From: a virus
IMG/VR virus record: IMGVR_UViG_3300042305_002109
Location: 1 to 33,058 of that record
Length of the DNA: 33,058 nt
Reading direction: 5' to 3' (one strand)
Positions within the stretch are counted from its first letter, which is position 1. Each line of letters opens with the position of its first letter. Under the pieces are notes generated by a model, which worked only from the letters and a program-made list of their open reading frames with translations, did not search any database and was not told where the DNA came from. A program made the position numbers and the translations under genes. Shown in pieces: positions 15,164-23,937 of the stretch.

Positions 15164-15382
15164 ATGAAAGCCATTTTAGAATTCAATCTGCCTGAAGACA
15201 AAGACGACTTCGAAGTGGCCCAGCAAGGTTGGCAGTGGAAACTGATCGTGTCTGATCTGCTCGACTTTTTGCGGAGTGAAACCAAGTACAAGGATCACAC
15301 CGCCGAAGAGTACGCGGTCTTTGACCTGATACGCGACCGCCTTTCGGACGAAATACGGGATAGAAACCTCTCCGTTTGGTGA
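15164..15382 (+). CDS. Conserved small phage protein
   Basis: 72 residues, starting MKAILEFNLPEDKDDFEVAQ and ending in an acidic helix (DLIRDRLSDEIRDRNLSVW). Proteins with the opening M-K-A-hydrophobic-E-F-x-LPE are common in phage replication regions, but their role is unknown. It begins 3 bp after the preceding stop, and its TGA overlaps the ATG of the next small gene. Confidence 0.7.
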   Translation: MKAILEFNLPEDKDDFEVAQQGWQWKLIVSDLLDFLRSETKYKDHTAEEYAVFDLIRDRLSDEIRDRNLSVW

Positions 15383-15525
15383 TGAGTGGGCCGTTAATCC
15401 TCTTCGTAATGGTCATCTACGGAATCATCTCCGTTGATCAGTTTCTTCGAGGAAACATGGGAATGGGGATCACGTGGGCTGGATACAGTTTGGCGAACAT
15501 TGGGCTATACCTCGCATCCCGGTGA
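15382..15525 (+). CDS. Small membrane protein (47 aa)
   Basis: A 47-residue ORF with a hydrophobic N-terminal span (GPLILFVMVIYGIISV) and a second moderately hydrophobic part (MGITWAGYSLANIGLYLA). It overlaps the stop upstream by one base (TGATG) and overlaps the helicase N-terminus by 52 bp in another frame. Overlaps of this length are less usual, so the expressed length is uncertain. It could be a small membrane effector; no family is known to me. Confidence 0.5.
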   Translation: MSGPLILFVMVIYGIISVDQFLRGNMGMGITWAGYSLANIGLYLASR

Positions 15526-18005
15526 AAAAACTTTACCCAGTGCAGGAGGCTAGCAGGGAACGCCTCCTATTTGCTATTCGCGAATACCGATCGGCGCTGG
15601 ATGCCAGCGAAACAGGGACGGGTAAAACCATCGTGGGGGCCGACGTTGCCAGAGTGCTTGAGCGCCCAACCCTTGTAGTCTGTCCTAAGATTGTTATCCC
15701 GGCATGGAAGGCGGAGCTAGCAGAACGTGGGGTCAACGTGATCGGTGTGATCAACTACGAACTTCTCCGCACAGGGAAAACAAAGTTTGGACACTGGGAC
15801 GGGAAGCTTTGGGTTTGGACGCTTCCGGAGGAGCCGTTGATTATCTGGGACGAAGTCCACAGGTGTCAGGGAGTGTCTACCAAGAACGCCAAAATGCTCA
15901 TCGCCGCCAAGCCGCTCTTAAACTTGATGTGCTCTGCCACAGCCGCCGAGGACCCGACAGAGATGCGAGCGCTAGGGTATGTCCTCGGACTGCACAGCTT
16001 GGCAAACTTTTGGTCTTGGGCTCAAAGACACGGATGCTTCAGGAACCACTGGGGAGGCTTTGAGTTTCGAGGCACAGCCCAACTTCTCAAGACTATTGCC
16101 GATCAAATATTTCCTAAAAGGGGGTCGTTGGTGACGAAGGTGATGCTAGCAGACCACTTCACTGAAACTCAGATAATCACGACACCTTTGGACATCGGTG
16201 ACGGTGGGAAGATTCAGAAAGTCTACGAAGACATGGAGCGGGAGCTTCAAAAACTAGAGCTTCAGGCCGCAGGGGACCGCAAGGGCCACGAACACGAAAA
16301 GCTGGTTGCCATGTTGCGAGCGCGGCAAAAAGTGGAATTGTTAAAAGTGCCTGTCTTTATTGAACTTGCGGAGGACCTCCTGCGTGAGGGGTACAGTTTA
16401 GCCATCTTTGTGAACTTCGACGCGACCGCCGAGGCGCTGAAAGAAAGGTTGGAAAACCCCGACATCATTCGTGGGGGTCAATCGGCTAAGGAGCGACAAG
16501 AGATAATAGAGAGATTTCAAAACAATGAAAAAAAAGTCATCATCGCAAACATCGCCGCAGGCGGGGTGGGCGTCTCGCTCCACGACCAAAAAGGCGGTCA
16601 CCCGAGAGCGGCGATCATCTCGCCGTCGTGGAACGCGAAAGACCTCGTCCAAACGCTCGGGCGCGTCCACAGAGCGGGGGGCAAAACGCCGTCGCTCCAA
16701 AAAATTGTCTTCGCTGCTGGGACCATTGAGGAAGAAATTGAGCGAAGTGTGCGGTCAAAGCTGGCGCAACTAAAAGTTCTCAATCCGGAACAAGCGAATT
16801 TGAACGACTTGACTTTTTTTGAGTCTGGTATATGTTACCCGCCATCACCCTGCCATACATCTCAAAAACCGCCCAACCCAATGTCTGAGCCTACGCAAAA
16901 GAAACACGCCGAGTTCTCCCCAAGTGGTTTGAAATATTTTGAAATGTGCCCGTCGTTCACGCGACGCGAAGGCACTAACGTAATCGCCGAGAGGGGCACA
17001 CGAATCCACGAAGCGCTCGAAACGGGAGACTTCAGCAAGTTGGAAAATGATGAAGAGGTCAACATTGCTTCGCTATGCCGATCGTTCGTGGCGGACCTCA
17101 TTGAATCGAAGGGCTGGAAATCAATCAAGCGGATCAACGAGCTTCGCCTAGAAGTCGATCTAGGCCAAGGCGTCGATACTTTCGGGACCTGCGACGTTTT
17201 TGTCCAGAGTGGCAACGAAGCCGTCATGGTCGATTTCAAGACGGGATGGGGAAGGGTAGATGACGCTGAAGAAAACGCCCAAGCCCAATGCTATGTGCTC
17301 GGGGCGTTCCAACGATTTCCGGAGTTGGAAACCATAGAGTTCTACTTCGCCATCCCGCACCGAGACGAAATCTCTTACGCGACCTACAAAAGGTCGGATT
17401 GCGATAAAATCGCCCTCCGATTCAACACCGTTATCCGTCGGGCGAGAGCGGCAAGGAGTGGAAAACTCCCACCAGTTGAAGCCTATTCACCGTCCCACGG
17501 ACTTTGTGAGTATTGCGGATTCCAAAGTTCCTGCCCCGCGCTCGCCGACAAGGTTCTTTCGATAGCCAAAAGGTACCAGCCCGACAGGATTGAACTTCCA
17601 GAGACGGTCGATGGGGCTGCGACAAACGACCCTGAAGTGCTAGCAACCCTTCTCAAGCTAGCACCGATTGCGGAGGAATGGGCCTCGTCGATCCGTAAAC
17701 GCTGTATCGAACTGGCGGTGCAAGAAGGGGTGAATTTCCCCGGTTTCAAACGCGTTGAACGAAGGGCGGCTCGGAAAATCCTGTCTGTAAGTGGGGCCTT
17801 TGATCAGGTCAAGGACGTCATGCCCTTCGAAGAATTTCTAAAAGCTTGTGACACCGTGTCGATAAGCAAACTGGAAGAAGCATTTGCGAGTCACGCTGCG
17901 AAGGGAAAAAAGAGCAACTCGCGCCAAATTTTAGAATGTCGGCTTAAAGACGCTGGCCTTCTGAAAGAAGAACAGGGGTTCATCTATTTGAAACAAATCA
18001 AGTAG
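15474..18005 (+). CDS. SNF2/SF2 helicase fused to Cas4-like nuclease (possible two-gene fusion)
   Basis: The 843-residue frame starts at GTG 15474. Residues 1-446 are an SF2/SNF2-type ATPase: GTGKT (48-52), DEVH (126-129), SAT (about 154-156), motif V GGVGVSL and motif VI QTLGRVHRAG (about 393-402). Residues 470-843 form a PD-(D/E)XK exonuclease with an Fe-S cluster: Cys492, TCDVF (about 573), Asp587-Phe-Lys589, QAQCY, and Cys678, Cys681, Cys687, the Cas4/AddB arrangement. The joint (449-469) is Cys/Pro-rich and its DNA resembles an intergenic leader. One extra T in the T7 run at 16814-16820 would give a TGA at once, leaving a separate 374-residue nuclease gene from ATG 16881. Both parts suit replication and recombination. 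Confidence 0.88.
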   Translation: MGWIQFGEHWAIPRIPVKKLYPVQEASRERLLFAIREYRSALDASETGTGKTIVGADVARVLERPTLVVCPKIVIPAWKAELAERGVNVIGVINYELLRTGKTKFGHWDGKLWVWTLPEEPLIIWDEVHRCQGVSTKNAKMLIAAKPLLNLMCSATAAEDPTEMRALGYVLGLHSLANFWSWAQRHGCFRNHWGGFEFRGTAQLLKTIADQIFPKRGSLVTKVMLADHFTETQIITTPLDIGDGGKIQKVYEDMERELQKLELQAAGDRKGHEHEKLVAMLRARQKVELLKVPVFIELAEDLLREGYSLAIFVNFDATAEALKERLENPDIIRGGQSAKERQEIIERFQNNEKKVIIANIAAGGVGVSLHDQKGGHPRAAIISPSWNAKDLVQTLGRVHRAGGKTPSLQKIVFAAGTIEEEIERSVRSKLAQLKVLNPEQANLNDLTFFESGICYPPSPCHTSQKPPNPMSEPTQKKHAEFSPSGLKYFEMCPSFTRREGTNVIAERGTRIHEALETGDFSKLENDEEVNIASLCRSFVADLIESKGWKSIKRINELRLEVDLGQGVDTFGTCDVFVQSGNEAVMVDFKTGWGRVDDAEENAQAQCYVLGAFQRFPELETIEFYFAIPHRDEISYATYKRSDCDKIALRFNTVIRRARAARSGKLPPVEAYSPSHGLCEYCGFQSSCPALADKVLSIAKRYQPDRIELPETVDGAATNDPEVLATLLKLAPIAEEWASSIRKRCIELAVQEGVNFPGFKRVERRAARKILSVSGAFDQVKDVMPFEEFLKACDTVSISKLEEAFASHAAKGKKSNSRQILECRLKDAGLLKEEQGFIYLKQIK
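16827..16839 (+). promoter_or_regulatory. GGTATATG-type motif inside the helicase-nuclease joint
   Basis: GGTATATGTTACC here is identical to the minus-strand motif before the portal gene. Four bases further on, ATCACCCTGCCAT (16844-16856) matches ATCACCTTGCCAT (31591-31603), which sits at the same 4-base distance after a CATATACC motif ahead of the gene at 31606. This region therefore looks like a former or real gene leader. Confidence 0.55.
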
Positions 18006-18045
18006 GCCCCCACCAACTAAACACAAACAATCAAATCAACAAATT

Positions 18046-18798
18046 ATGGCTACAATGTCATTCCGTAATAAAAACACCGAAGAAAAAACCGAGCCCGTCA
18101 TCGAAGTCGTTGCTGAAACGACAGCAATAACCCCCGCCACTGAAAAAACAGTCGCGGTCCCTGTAAGTGCTTCAGGTGACGTTCGCGGTGAGTTCGGTAT
18201 TTCCGATATCAAACTCCCCTACCTCAAGATCGTCCAAAAGATCAGCAACGATGCTGAGAGATTCGGGGCGGGAAGTATCCTCTTTAACGGGGAAGTCAAA
18301 GTCGGAGGAGAGAACCAGCCTTTTAGTGCCACGTTCCTCTCGCTCGACAAAATGTATGAGGAGAAGCTCCCAATGGACGCTCAGAAACGCCCGTTGGTGT
18401 TCGACAAAGCTGACGACGTTATTCAGGCGGGTGGCAGCTTCAACCCAAACGACGAGCACTACTTCCAAGACGTCGCGCTCATGCGTGTTGTCATCGAAAA
18501 ACCGGAGAACGCGTCCGACCAAGACTCACTCCTGTTCCCGTACAAAGCACCGAACGGCAAGTGGTACGCACAATCGCTGTGGTCCGCACGGGGTACTTCG
18601 TATTCGCAAACGGGTCCGGTTCTCTACACCGCAAGCATGAACTTCCTCGCCAACGGACTGTATCGCGGTCAGTGGGCGGTCAGCACGGAGAAACGCACGA
18701 ACAGTAAGGGTTCTTGGCACATTCCGTCGCTCCGGTTCATGGGAGAGCACGAAGAAGAAATGCAAAACTTCTTCCTGAAACTTCGCGGGAGCAAGTAG
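18046..18798 (+). CDS. Conserved replication-module protein (possible ssDNA-binding)
   Basis: A 250-residue protein. A disordered Thr/Glu/Ala-rich N-terminus (to about residue 45) precedes a folded part beginning ISDIKLPYLKIVQKISNDAE and continuing with beta-rich segments such as SILFNGEVKVGG. The C-terminus ends in RFMGEHEEEMQNFFLKLRG. Proteins like this often lie between Cas4-like nucleases and DNA polymerase in phages, and a DNA-binding role is commonly supposed; nothing here proves it. The 40-bp leader is C/A-rich with no Shine-Dalgarno, suggesting its own transcription start. Confidence 0.65.
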   Translation: MATMSFRNKNTEEKTEPVIEVVAETTAITPATEKTVAVPVSASGDVRGEFGISDIKLPYLKIVQKISNDAERFGAGSILFNGEVKVGGENQPFSATFLSLDKMYEEKLPMDAQKRPLVFDKADDVIQAGGSFNPNDEHYFQDVALMRVVIEKPENASDQDSLLFPYKAPNGKWYAQSLWSARGTSYSQTGPVLYTASMNFLANGLYRGQWAVSTEKRTNSKGSWHIPSLRFMGEHEEEMQNFFLKLRGSK

Positions 18799-18801
18799 CA
18801 C

Positions 18802-19125
18802 ATGAAGCTACGACGCACATACGAGCGCTTCGTAGTATGGCTCATCGGGAAGCTGGCGGACACGATCGTCCGTCCAGCGCCCCTTGAGCTAGTATCGAAG
18901 CTGGAACTCAAACCGTTCATGCACGTTGTCTTCGGAGACAACGGTGTCCGGCACATCGGAATCTATTGTGACGGTGTGTGGAAGGCGCTTAATGGCTATC
19001 CCGAGATGGGAATCCGAGGCGAGTTCGGTTTGAAATTTGTGGGTAACCCACCAAAACCGAAACGTGTGAGATTGGAAACCAAAAAGAAAAAGCACGGAAA
19101 GCGTGGAGTTGCTAATGCAAGCTGA
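18802..19125 (+). CDS. Basic protein of unknown function
   Basis: 107 residues. A mixed N-terminus (RTYERFVVWLIGKLADTIV) is followed by a beta-like centre (FMHVVFGDNGVRHIGIYCDG) and a very basic Lys/Arg tail (KPKRVRLETKKKKHGKRG), which could contact nucleic acid. It starts 3 bp after the preceding stop, and its end overlaps the DUF1599-like gene by about 20 bp. Not recognised. Confidence 0.6.
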   Translation: MKLRRTYERFVVWLIGKLADTIVRPAPLELVSKLELKPFMHVVFGDNGVRHIGIYCDGVWKALNGYPEMGIRGEFGLKFVGNPPKPKRVRLETKKKKHGKRGVANAS

Positions 19126-19465
19126 CGCCGTCATTACATATAATCCCGAAGAATTCGTCGATGCGACCGTTGACGATCTAGCTGCCAAACTCGGTCTCCA
19201 GACCGACATGGGTAAGGCGGCGTTGAAGGTAGCCCTTGAAAACATTAAACTGCTGGATCGAAAACAGCAGGATTATGGATCAGGCAACATCGCGACCTTC
19301 GGGGAAAAAGGGGTCTTAGTCCGTTGTGTGGACAAGACTGAACGACTAAAACAGTTGGTGTGGAAATCCAAGACCGCTAAGAACGAGACCATTTACGACT
19401 CGTGGCAGGACTTGGCTAACTACGCCGTAATTGCACAACTCTGTTCGCAGGGTTTGTGGAAATAA
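19103..19465 (+). CDS. DUF1599 / nucleotide modification associated domain 1 protein
   Basis: About 120 residues. The core reads LLDRKQQDYGSGNIATFGEKG, then VRCVDKTERLKQLV, then IYDSWQDLANYAVIAQL. This is the signature of DUF1599, also called nucleotide modification associated domain 1, found near genes for modified nucleotides in phages. The catalytic role is not established. The start is GTG 19103 or ATG 19115 (giving MQADAV); the latter gives only a 11-bp overlap with the upstream gene. With the dCMP deaminase at 26.8 kb it hints at altered pyrimidine metabolism. Confidence 0.75.
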   Translation: MELLMQADAVITYNPEEFVDATVDDLAAKLGLQTDMGKAALKVALENIKLLDRKQQDYGSGNIATFGEKGVLVRCVDKTERLKQLVWKSKTAKNETIYDSWQDLANYAVIAQLCSQGLWK

Positions 19466-19479
19466 GAAAATAATTCTTC

Positions 19480-20028
19480 GTGGGCGGGACGTATGCTGAC
19501 CGGAGAGATTCCGGTAGACGTGTAAAAAAAGGCAAGACAACGGACGTGCATAGGCGTCCGAAAGGTGGGTCTGCCGTTGGCATGGTGAAACAAAGTCTCG
19601 CTCACGAACTCCCCAAAGCTCGTTACGCAAACCATCAACAGTCCGAAATCGTCGAGAACTTCGTGGCGCAAGAACTCATCGGCCAAGGATGGTCTATCGC
19701 GTACCCACGCACGGAAAAATACCCCTTTGATCTAATCGCCGTGAAGGGGACCACCGTTCTTCGAATCCAAGCCAAATCCACCAAAGGACGCAAAACAGAT
19801 GCACGACTTCAGTTCTGTACTAATCGGTACCAAGCAGGAGGGGGGAAACGGAGGGGTTTGTCGTGCGAAGACTGCGACGTGCTGGCGCTTGTGAGCGTCA
19901 AAGATATGTCTCTTTTCTTAGTCCCTGTAGATGACGCCATCTCAATAGCAACTTTTACAATAAACTCAAAAAACAAAAGCCGATACTACCGCAAATTCTC
20001 AAATCTAAAACCATGCAAAACCACCTAA
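19480..20028 (+). CDS. PD-(D/E)XK endonuclease-like protein
   Basis: 182 residues if started at GTG 19480, 148 from ATG 19582. The nuclease core lies in the second half: a helix with a conserved Glu (QQSEIVENFVAQEL), GWSIAYPRTEKYPFDLIAV with the catalytic Asp, then VLRIQAKSTKG with the QxK pair. This layout fits the PD-(D/E)XK group containing I-Ssp6803I-type homing enzymes and small phage endonucleases. The region before ATG 19582 holds two hairpins (19499-19515 and 19541-19560), so it may be untranslated. The stop overlaps the polymerase start by 16 bp. It may be a replication/recombination nuclease or a mobile homing gene. Confidence 0.7.
   Translation: MGGTYADRRDSGRRVKKGKTTDVHRRPKGGSAVGMVKQSLAHELPKARYANHQQSEIVENFVAQELIGQGWSIAYPRTEKYPFDLIAVKGTTVLRIQAKSTKGRKTDARLQFCTNRYQAGGGKRRGLSCEDCDVLALVSVKDMSLFLVPVDDAISIATFTINSKNKSRYYRKFSNLKPCKTT
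19499..19560 (+). promoter_or_regulatory. Two hairpins before or within the nuclease N-terminus
   Basis: ACCGGA-GAGAT-TCCGGT (19499-19515) and CGGACG/CGTCCG (19541-19546 with 19555-19560, 8-base loop) form strong stems separated by an A7 tract. If translation starts at 19582 they would form a structured 5' leader of the nuclease mRNA; otherwise they are coding. Confidence 0.35.
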
Positions 20029-21797
20029 TCTACGCAATCGACTTTGAAACGTACTACTCTAAGACGGTTGGCATTAACTCACAGGGGACGTGGCACTACC
20101 TCATGCACCCCGAGTTCGAGGCCTACCGCGTCAGCATTGTGGGCTCCAACGGGTTCAAATTTGTTGGAAGCCCTAAAGACGTAGACTGGAAAGTGATCTG
20201 TGAAGCGGACGTCTGGGTCTCCCACAATGCGAGCTTCGACGAACCTGTATATCACTTCCTCCAACAGACAGAGCAGATCGAAGCACCGGAGGTCACCCCA
20301 GTCTGGCAGTGTACGGCAGACTTGAGTGCCTTCCTCGCAAGTCCACGCAGCTTAAAGCAAGCGGCGGGGGTTCTTTTGAACGAAGAGGTAACGAAAGACA
20401 TCCGAGATGCGATGAAGGGTAAACGGTGGACGGATATGACCCCAGAGTTTCAAAAAGAGGTGGACGAGTATGCTTTGAAGGACTCGGAATTGTGCTTACG
20501 GCTCTGGCTTGAATTCTCAGACAAATGGCCGGAGCACGAACGGCGCATCTCCCACCATACGCGAGAGATGGGGGCTGAGGGATTGATGATTGATAAGGAC
20601 AGCGTCGAGGAGGGTATCACGACACTGCGCCGACAAATTTGGGAAGCAGAACAAAAGATTCCGTGGGCGGATACCGACGCGAAAACGCTGTCGGCCAAAG
20701 CGCTAGCGATAGAATGCCGGAACGTCGGAATCGAACCCCCGTCGTCCTTGGCAATCGACTCTGAAGAGTGTGCCGCGTGGGAGGAGAAGTACGGGGATCA
20801 GTATCCGTGGGTTGGGGCGATGCGTACCTACCGCAGGTGCAATGCTCTCCTCAAGAAGGTCGAAAACATCAACAACAGGATAAGGCCGGACGGAAGACTG
20901 GGATACTCCCTGATGTATTGCGGGGCACATACGGGTCGGTTCAGCGGAGGGGGCTCCGGAATCAACTTCCAGAATCTCCCAAGGGAAGAGCTTTTCGGGG
21001 TCAACCTCCGTGGGATGATTGTCGCGCCAAAAGACAAAAAGCTGATCATCGCCGACCTAGCACAAATCGAACCGCGAGTTCTGGCGTGGTTTGCTGAGGA
21101 CTGGGAAACCCTCAAGATGGTTGAAAGCGGGGTAGACATTTACGAATCCCACGCACGAATGACAATGGGCTACGACTTGGACATCTCGCTCAAGCAAGCC
21201 GCAGAGAACGACCCAAAGTACAAAAAGCTACGGCAACTGGCGAAGGCTAGGGTATTGGGGCTGGGTTATGGGTGCGGCCCGGACAAGTTCGTTATTGTCG
21301 CCAAAACCCTAGCGGGTCTCGACATCACCCGAGAAGAATCTGAGGTGATCGTCAGCAACTGGCGGGAGAGCAACCCCAAGATTATCGCGTTTTGGAGAAA
21401 GCTAGAAAACCACTTCAAGATGCGCGTCCCCGAACCCGTCGAGATAGGCCTACCGAGCGGGAGGGAGATTCGCTACCGCGACACTCAAAGTCTTGCCGGA
21501 AACCTCACTGCACGGATTCCCAGACAGGGAAAACTCATCCCCGTAAAAATTTGGGGCGGAGTTATCTGTGAAAATGTCGTTCAAGGCGCGAGTCGAGATG
21601 TGTTTTGTGACGGCGTTTTGCGGCTGGAAGATGCTGGATATAAAGTCATCTTAACCGTTCACGACGAAGTAGTTGTCGAAGCCGAACCGCATCAGTCCGC
21701 CGACGAAGTGGTCAAAATTCTTTGCCAGACCCCGGAGTGGATGCCGGGGCTACCCGTAGATGCAGAAGCCGTCGAATCCTCTGTCTACGTCAAGTAA
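20013..21797 (+). CDS. polA: Family A DNA polymerase
   Basis: 594 residues; the phage replicative polymerase with proofreading. The 3'-5' exonuclease has AIDFETYY (Asp10, Glu12), HNASFDEP and YALKDSE. The polymerase domain has motif A DLAQIEPR (Asp348), motif B LRQLAKARVLGLGYG (Arg407, Lys411, Leu415, Tyr419) and motif C HDE (His550-Glu552). Leu415 aligns with Phe762 of E. coli Pol I. Environmental phage surveys associate Leu at this position with temperate or slower-replicating phages, which agrees with the integrase nearby. The 5'-3' exonuclease domain is absent, as usual in phages. ATG 20013 overlaps the nuclease gene by 16 bp. Confidence 0.93.
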   Translation: MQNHLIYAIDFETYYSKTVGINSQGTWHYLMHPEFEAYRVSIVGSNGFKFVGSPKDVDWKVICEADVWVSHNASFDEPVYHFLQQTEQIEAPEVTPVWQCTADLSAFLASPRSLKQAAGVLLNEEVTKDIRDAMKGKRWTDMTPEFQKEVDEYALKDSELCLRLWLEFSDKWPEHERRISHHTREMGAEGLMIDKDSVEEGITTLRRQIWEAEQKIPWADTDAKTLSAKALAIECRNVGIEPPSSLAIDSEECAAWEEKYGDQYPWVGAMRTYRRCNALLKKVENINNRIRPDGRLGYSLMYCGAHTGRFSGGGSGINFQNLPREELFGVNLRGMIVAPKDKKLIIADLAQIEPRVLAWFAEDWETLKMVESGVDIYESHARMTMGYDLDISLKQAAENDPKYKKLRQLAKARVLGLGYGCGPDKFVIVAKTLAGLDITREESEVIVSNWRESNPKIIAFWRKLENHFKMRVPEPVEIGLPSGREIRYRDTQSLAGNLTARIPRQGKLIPVKIWGGVICENVVQGASRDVFCDGVLRLEDAGYKVILTVHDEVVVEAEPHQSADEVVKILCQTPEWMPGLPVDAEAVESSVYVK

Positions 21798-21808
21798 TCA
21801 GCAACCAA

Positions 21809-21816
21809 CATATACC
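21809..21816 (+). promoter_or_regulatory. CATATACC motif touching primase start
   Basis: CATATACC immediately precedes ATG 21817 in the 19-bp gap after the polymerase gene. It supports that ATG, and the short leader has no Shine-Dalgarno. Confidence 0.4.
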
Positions 21817-23937
21817 ATGCCCTTATTCTCCATCAAAAATCTCCGTAGCTCCGAGGCGAACACCTGTGAGCCGTGGGCCTTGAATCAAAAGAGGCCCCTC
21901 TTCCCAAACAAAGAGGCTTTCCGAAAATGGAGCGCGGACGCGGCTACAGACTGGGTCTTCTTCTCCGCTTTCGAAGGAACAAACCAGAATGTCCGAATAT
22001 CGCGTCAAAACCCCGCGATCAAAATACACGGAATCATTGCTGACTACGACGCGAAGGTGTCCGCAACCGAAATAGCTTCACTGATCGACAAGAATGCTCC
22101 CGTTAAGCCGAAATACTACAGTCAGACGTTTTCCGGAGGGGCGCGGTTGGTGTGGTTACTAGAAGAGTCCACATATATCGACAATGGGAAGATTTCAGAG
22201 AACTTCGTTAAGATTGCGGCCAAAGAGTTAAAACTCAAAAGCGTAATTCCGGGGTTCGATCCTTCTTCGTTGGAATCGACCCAATACTTCGAACTCGGGG
22301 AAAACTGGGTCGAGATTCCGGACGCCGAACCGATCGACAGCGTCACAGTCGGTTTCTGGATGCACGAAGCTTGTAAGAAAATAGACGTATCGTCTGAAGG
22401 AACGGAAATACCTGTCGAAGTAATCAAAGAAGAAATCGACAGGCAGTTCCCCGGACGCTGGACCGGAAACTTCAGCATTGGGACACGTGGCCCCCTGTTC
22501 TGGATTCAAGACGGCATAGACCGCACAGGCTGTGAAGTAGCTAGCACGGGGATGATCTGCTACTCCTCCCGCGCCGGAACAAGCTTTGCTACTTGGGAGA
22601 TGATCTTTGGCAAGGGGTTCGTCAAAGCCTACGAGGAGAAAAAATATGGCTCCGTCGTTAACGACTTCTTCTACGACGGATCGTTCTACTGGTGGAGGAA
22701 GGAGAACGGTGATTGGAGGTCGGCGAACAAAGAAGACACCATCCTGCACCTCAAGGTTGCACAGAAGATGTCGTGCAAAACCAAGCAGAACGAGACGGCC
22801 AGTGAAGTAGACAAAATCCTCTATTCGATCCAGAGCAACAAGCTCATCGATGCGGCCCTTCCGTTCCTCTACCAAAAAGAACTAATCGTAGAAAACAACG
22901 GTCTGCGTCACCTGAACATCAACAGGCGTCAAGTCATGCAACCTGCGGATTGTACACACAAACTCGCATGGGGTGAAAACTTCCCGTGGATAGCCAATTT
23001 CATCGACAACAGCTTCGACCCAACTAACCAGAAATACTTCCTCATCGAATGGTTGCGGCGGCTTTATCAACCTGCCTACGAGGGAAACCTACAGCCGGGT
23101 CACACACTGTTCATCGCTGGCCCCCACGGTCGAGGTAAGTCGTTCTTCGGAATGCAAATCCTCCGTCAGATGATGGGCGGTGGAACTGACGCATCCTCGT
23201 TCTTGATGAGCGAAACGTCCTTCAACAAGGAGATGCTCGAAGTTCCCATTTGGAATGTGGATGACGGAACGTCGTCTTCGGATTGGAAGAGTCATCGCCG
23301 CTTTTCGGAAATGGTGAAGAAGGCTGCGGCGAACCAGTACTTCAACTACCACCCGAAGTACAAAGACTCGCAGACAATGCCGTGGCGGGGGCGCGTAGTT
23401 GTCACGCTAAACGACGACCCGCATTCGTTGAACCTCATCCCCGCGACTGACGGAACAATCATGGACAAGATCATGCTGCTCAAGATGTCCCCCAAGTTTG
23501 AGCCTCACTTCTCGCCGAACCAAGACGAGAACAATGCTATGATCGCCAGAGAACTGCCGTGGTTCTTGCGTTGGCTTCTTGATTCCGAACCGGACTCACA
23601 AATCAAGGGGTCCGCACGTTTCGGGTTTGAGCCCTACCACCACAACTCGTTGGTGCAAGCTTCGTTGGATCAAAACCCCTCGTTCCGGTTTATCGAAACC
23701 CTCGACGTCTTCCGCAGGGAATACAAACGACACCACGACGACAAGGTGATGTTTGAGGGGACGGTGACCGAGCTTGTGCGTGAGATCAACAAGATCGACG
23801 GACTTAAAGACGTTAACAAAGAGCACGTGAACGTTATTGGCCGCTGGCTTCACCAACTCCACGCGCACGTGGACTGGCTTCACAAACCCCGCACCCTTGA
23901 CGGGAGAACTATGTGGAAAATCGATTTACCTGTATGA
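21817..23937 (+). CDS. Primase-helicase (AEP-like primase with SF3/D5-type ATPase)
   Basis: 706 residues from ATG 21817. The N-terminal half looks like an archaeo-eukaryotic-type primase: HGIIADYDAK (His71, Asp76, Asp78 as metal ligands), YSQTFSGGARLVWLLEE and GFDPSSLESTQYFELG. The C-terminal half is a phage DUF5906/D5-like ATPase with P-loop GPHGRGKS (435-442), a Walker B-like WNVDDGTSS and a sensor-like VVVTLNDDPHS. It probably primes and unwinds DNA for the neighbouring polymerase. An in-frame upstream start at 21760 would overlap the polymerase gene and lacks support. It ends in an ATGA overlap with the next small gene. Confidence 0.85.
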   Translation: MPLFSIKNLRSSEANTCEPWALNQKRPLFPNKEAFRKWSADAATDWVFFSAFEGTNQNVRISRQNPAIKIHGIIADYDAKVSATEIASLIDKNAPVKPKYYSQTFSGGARLVWLLEESTYIDNGKISENFVKIAAKELKLKSVIPGFDPSSLESTQYFELGENWVEIPDAEPIDSVTVGFWMHEACKKIDVSSEGTEIPVEVIKEEIDRQFPGRWTGNFSIGTRGPLFWIQDGIDRTGCEVASTGMICYSSRAGTSFATWEMIFGKGFVKAYEEKKYGSVVNDFFYDGSFYWWRKENGDWRSANKEDTILHLKVAQKMSCKTKQNETASEVDKILYSIQSNKLIDAALPFLYQKELIVENNGLRHLNINRRQVMQPADCTHKLAWGENFPWIANFIDNSFDPTNQKYFLIEWLRRLYQPAYEGNLQPGHTLFIAGPHGRGKSFFGMQILRQMMGGGTDASSFLMSETSFNKEMLEVPIWNVDDGTSSSDWKSHRRFSEMVKKAAANQYFNYHPKYKDSQTMPWRGRVVVTLNDDPHSLNLIPATDGTIMDKIMLLKMSPKFEPHFSPNQDENNAMIARELPWFLRWLLDSEPDSQIKGSARFGFEPYHHNSLVQASLDQNPSFRFIETLDVFRREYKRHHDDKVMFEGTVTELVREINKIDGLKDVNKEHVNVIGRWLHQLHAHVDWLHKPRTLDGRTMWKIDLPV

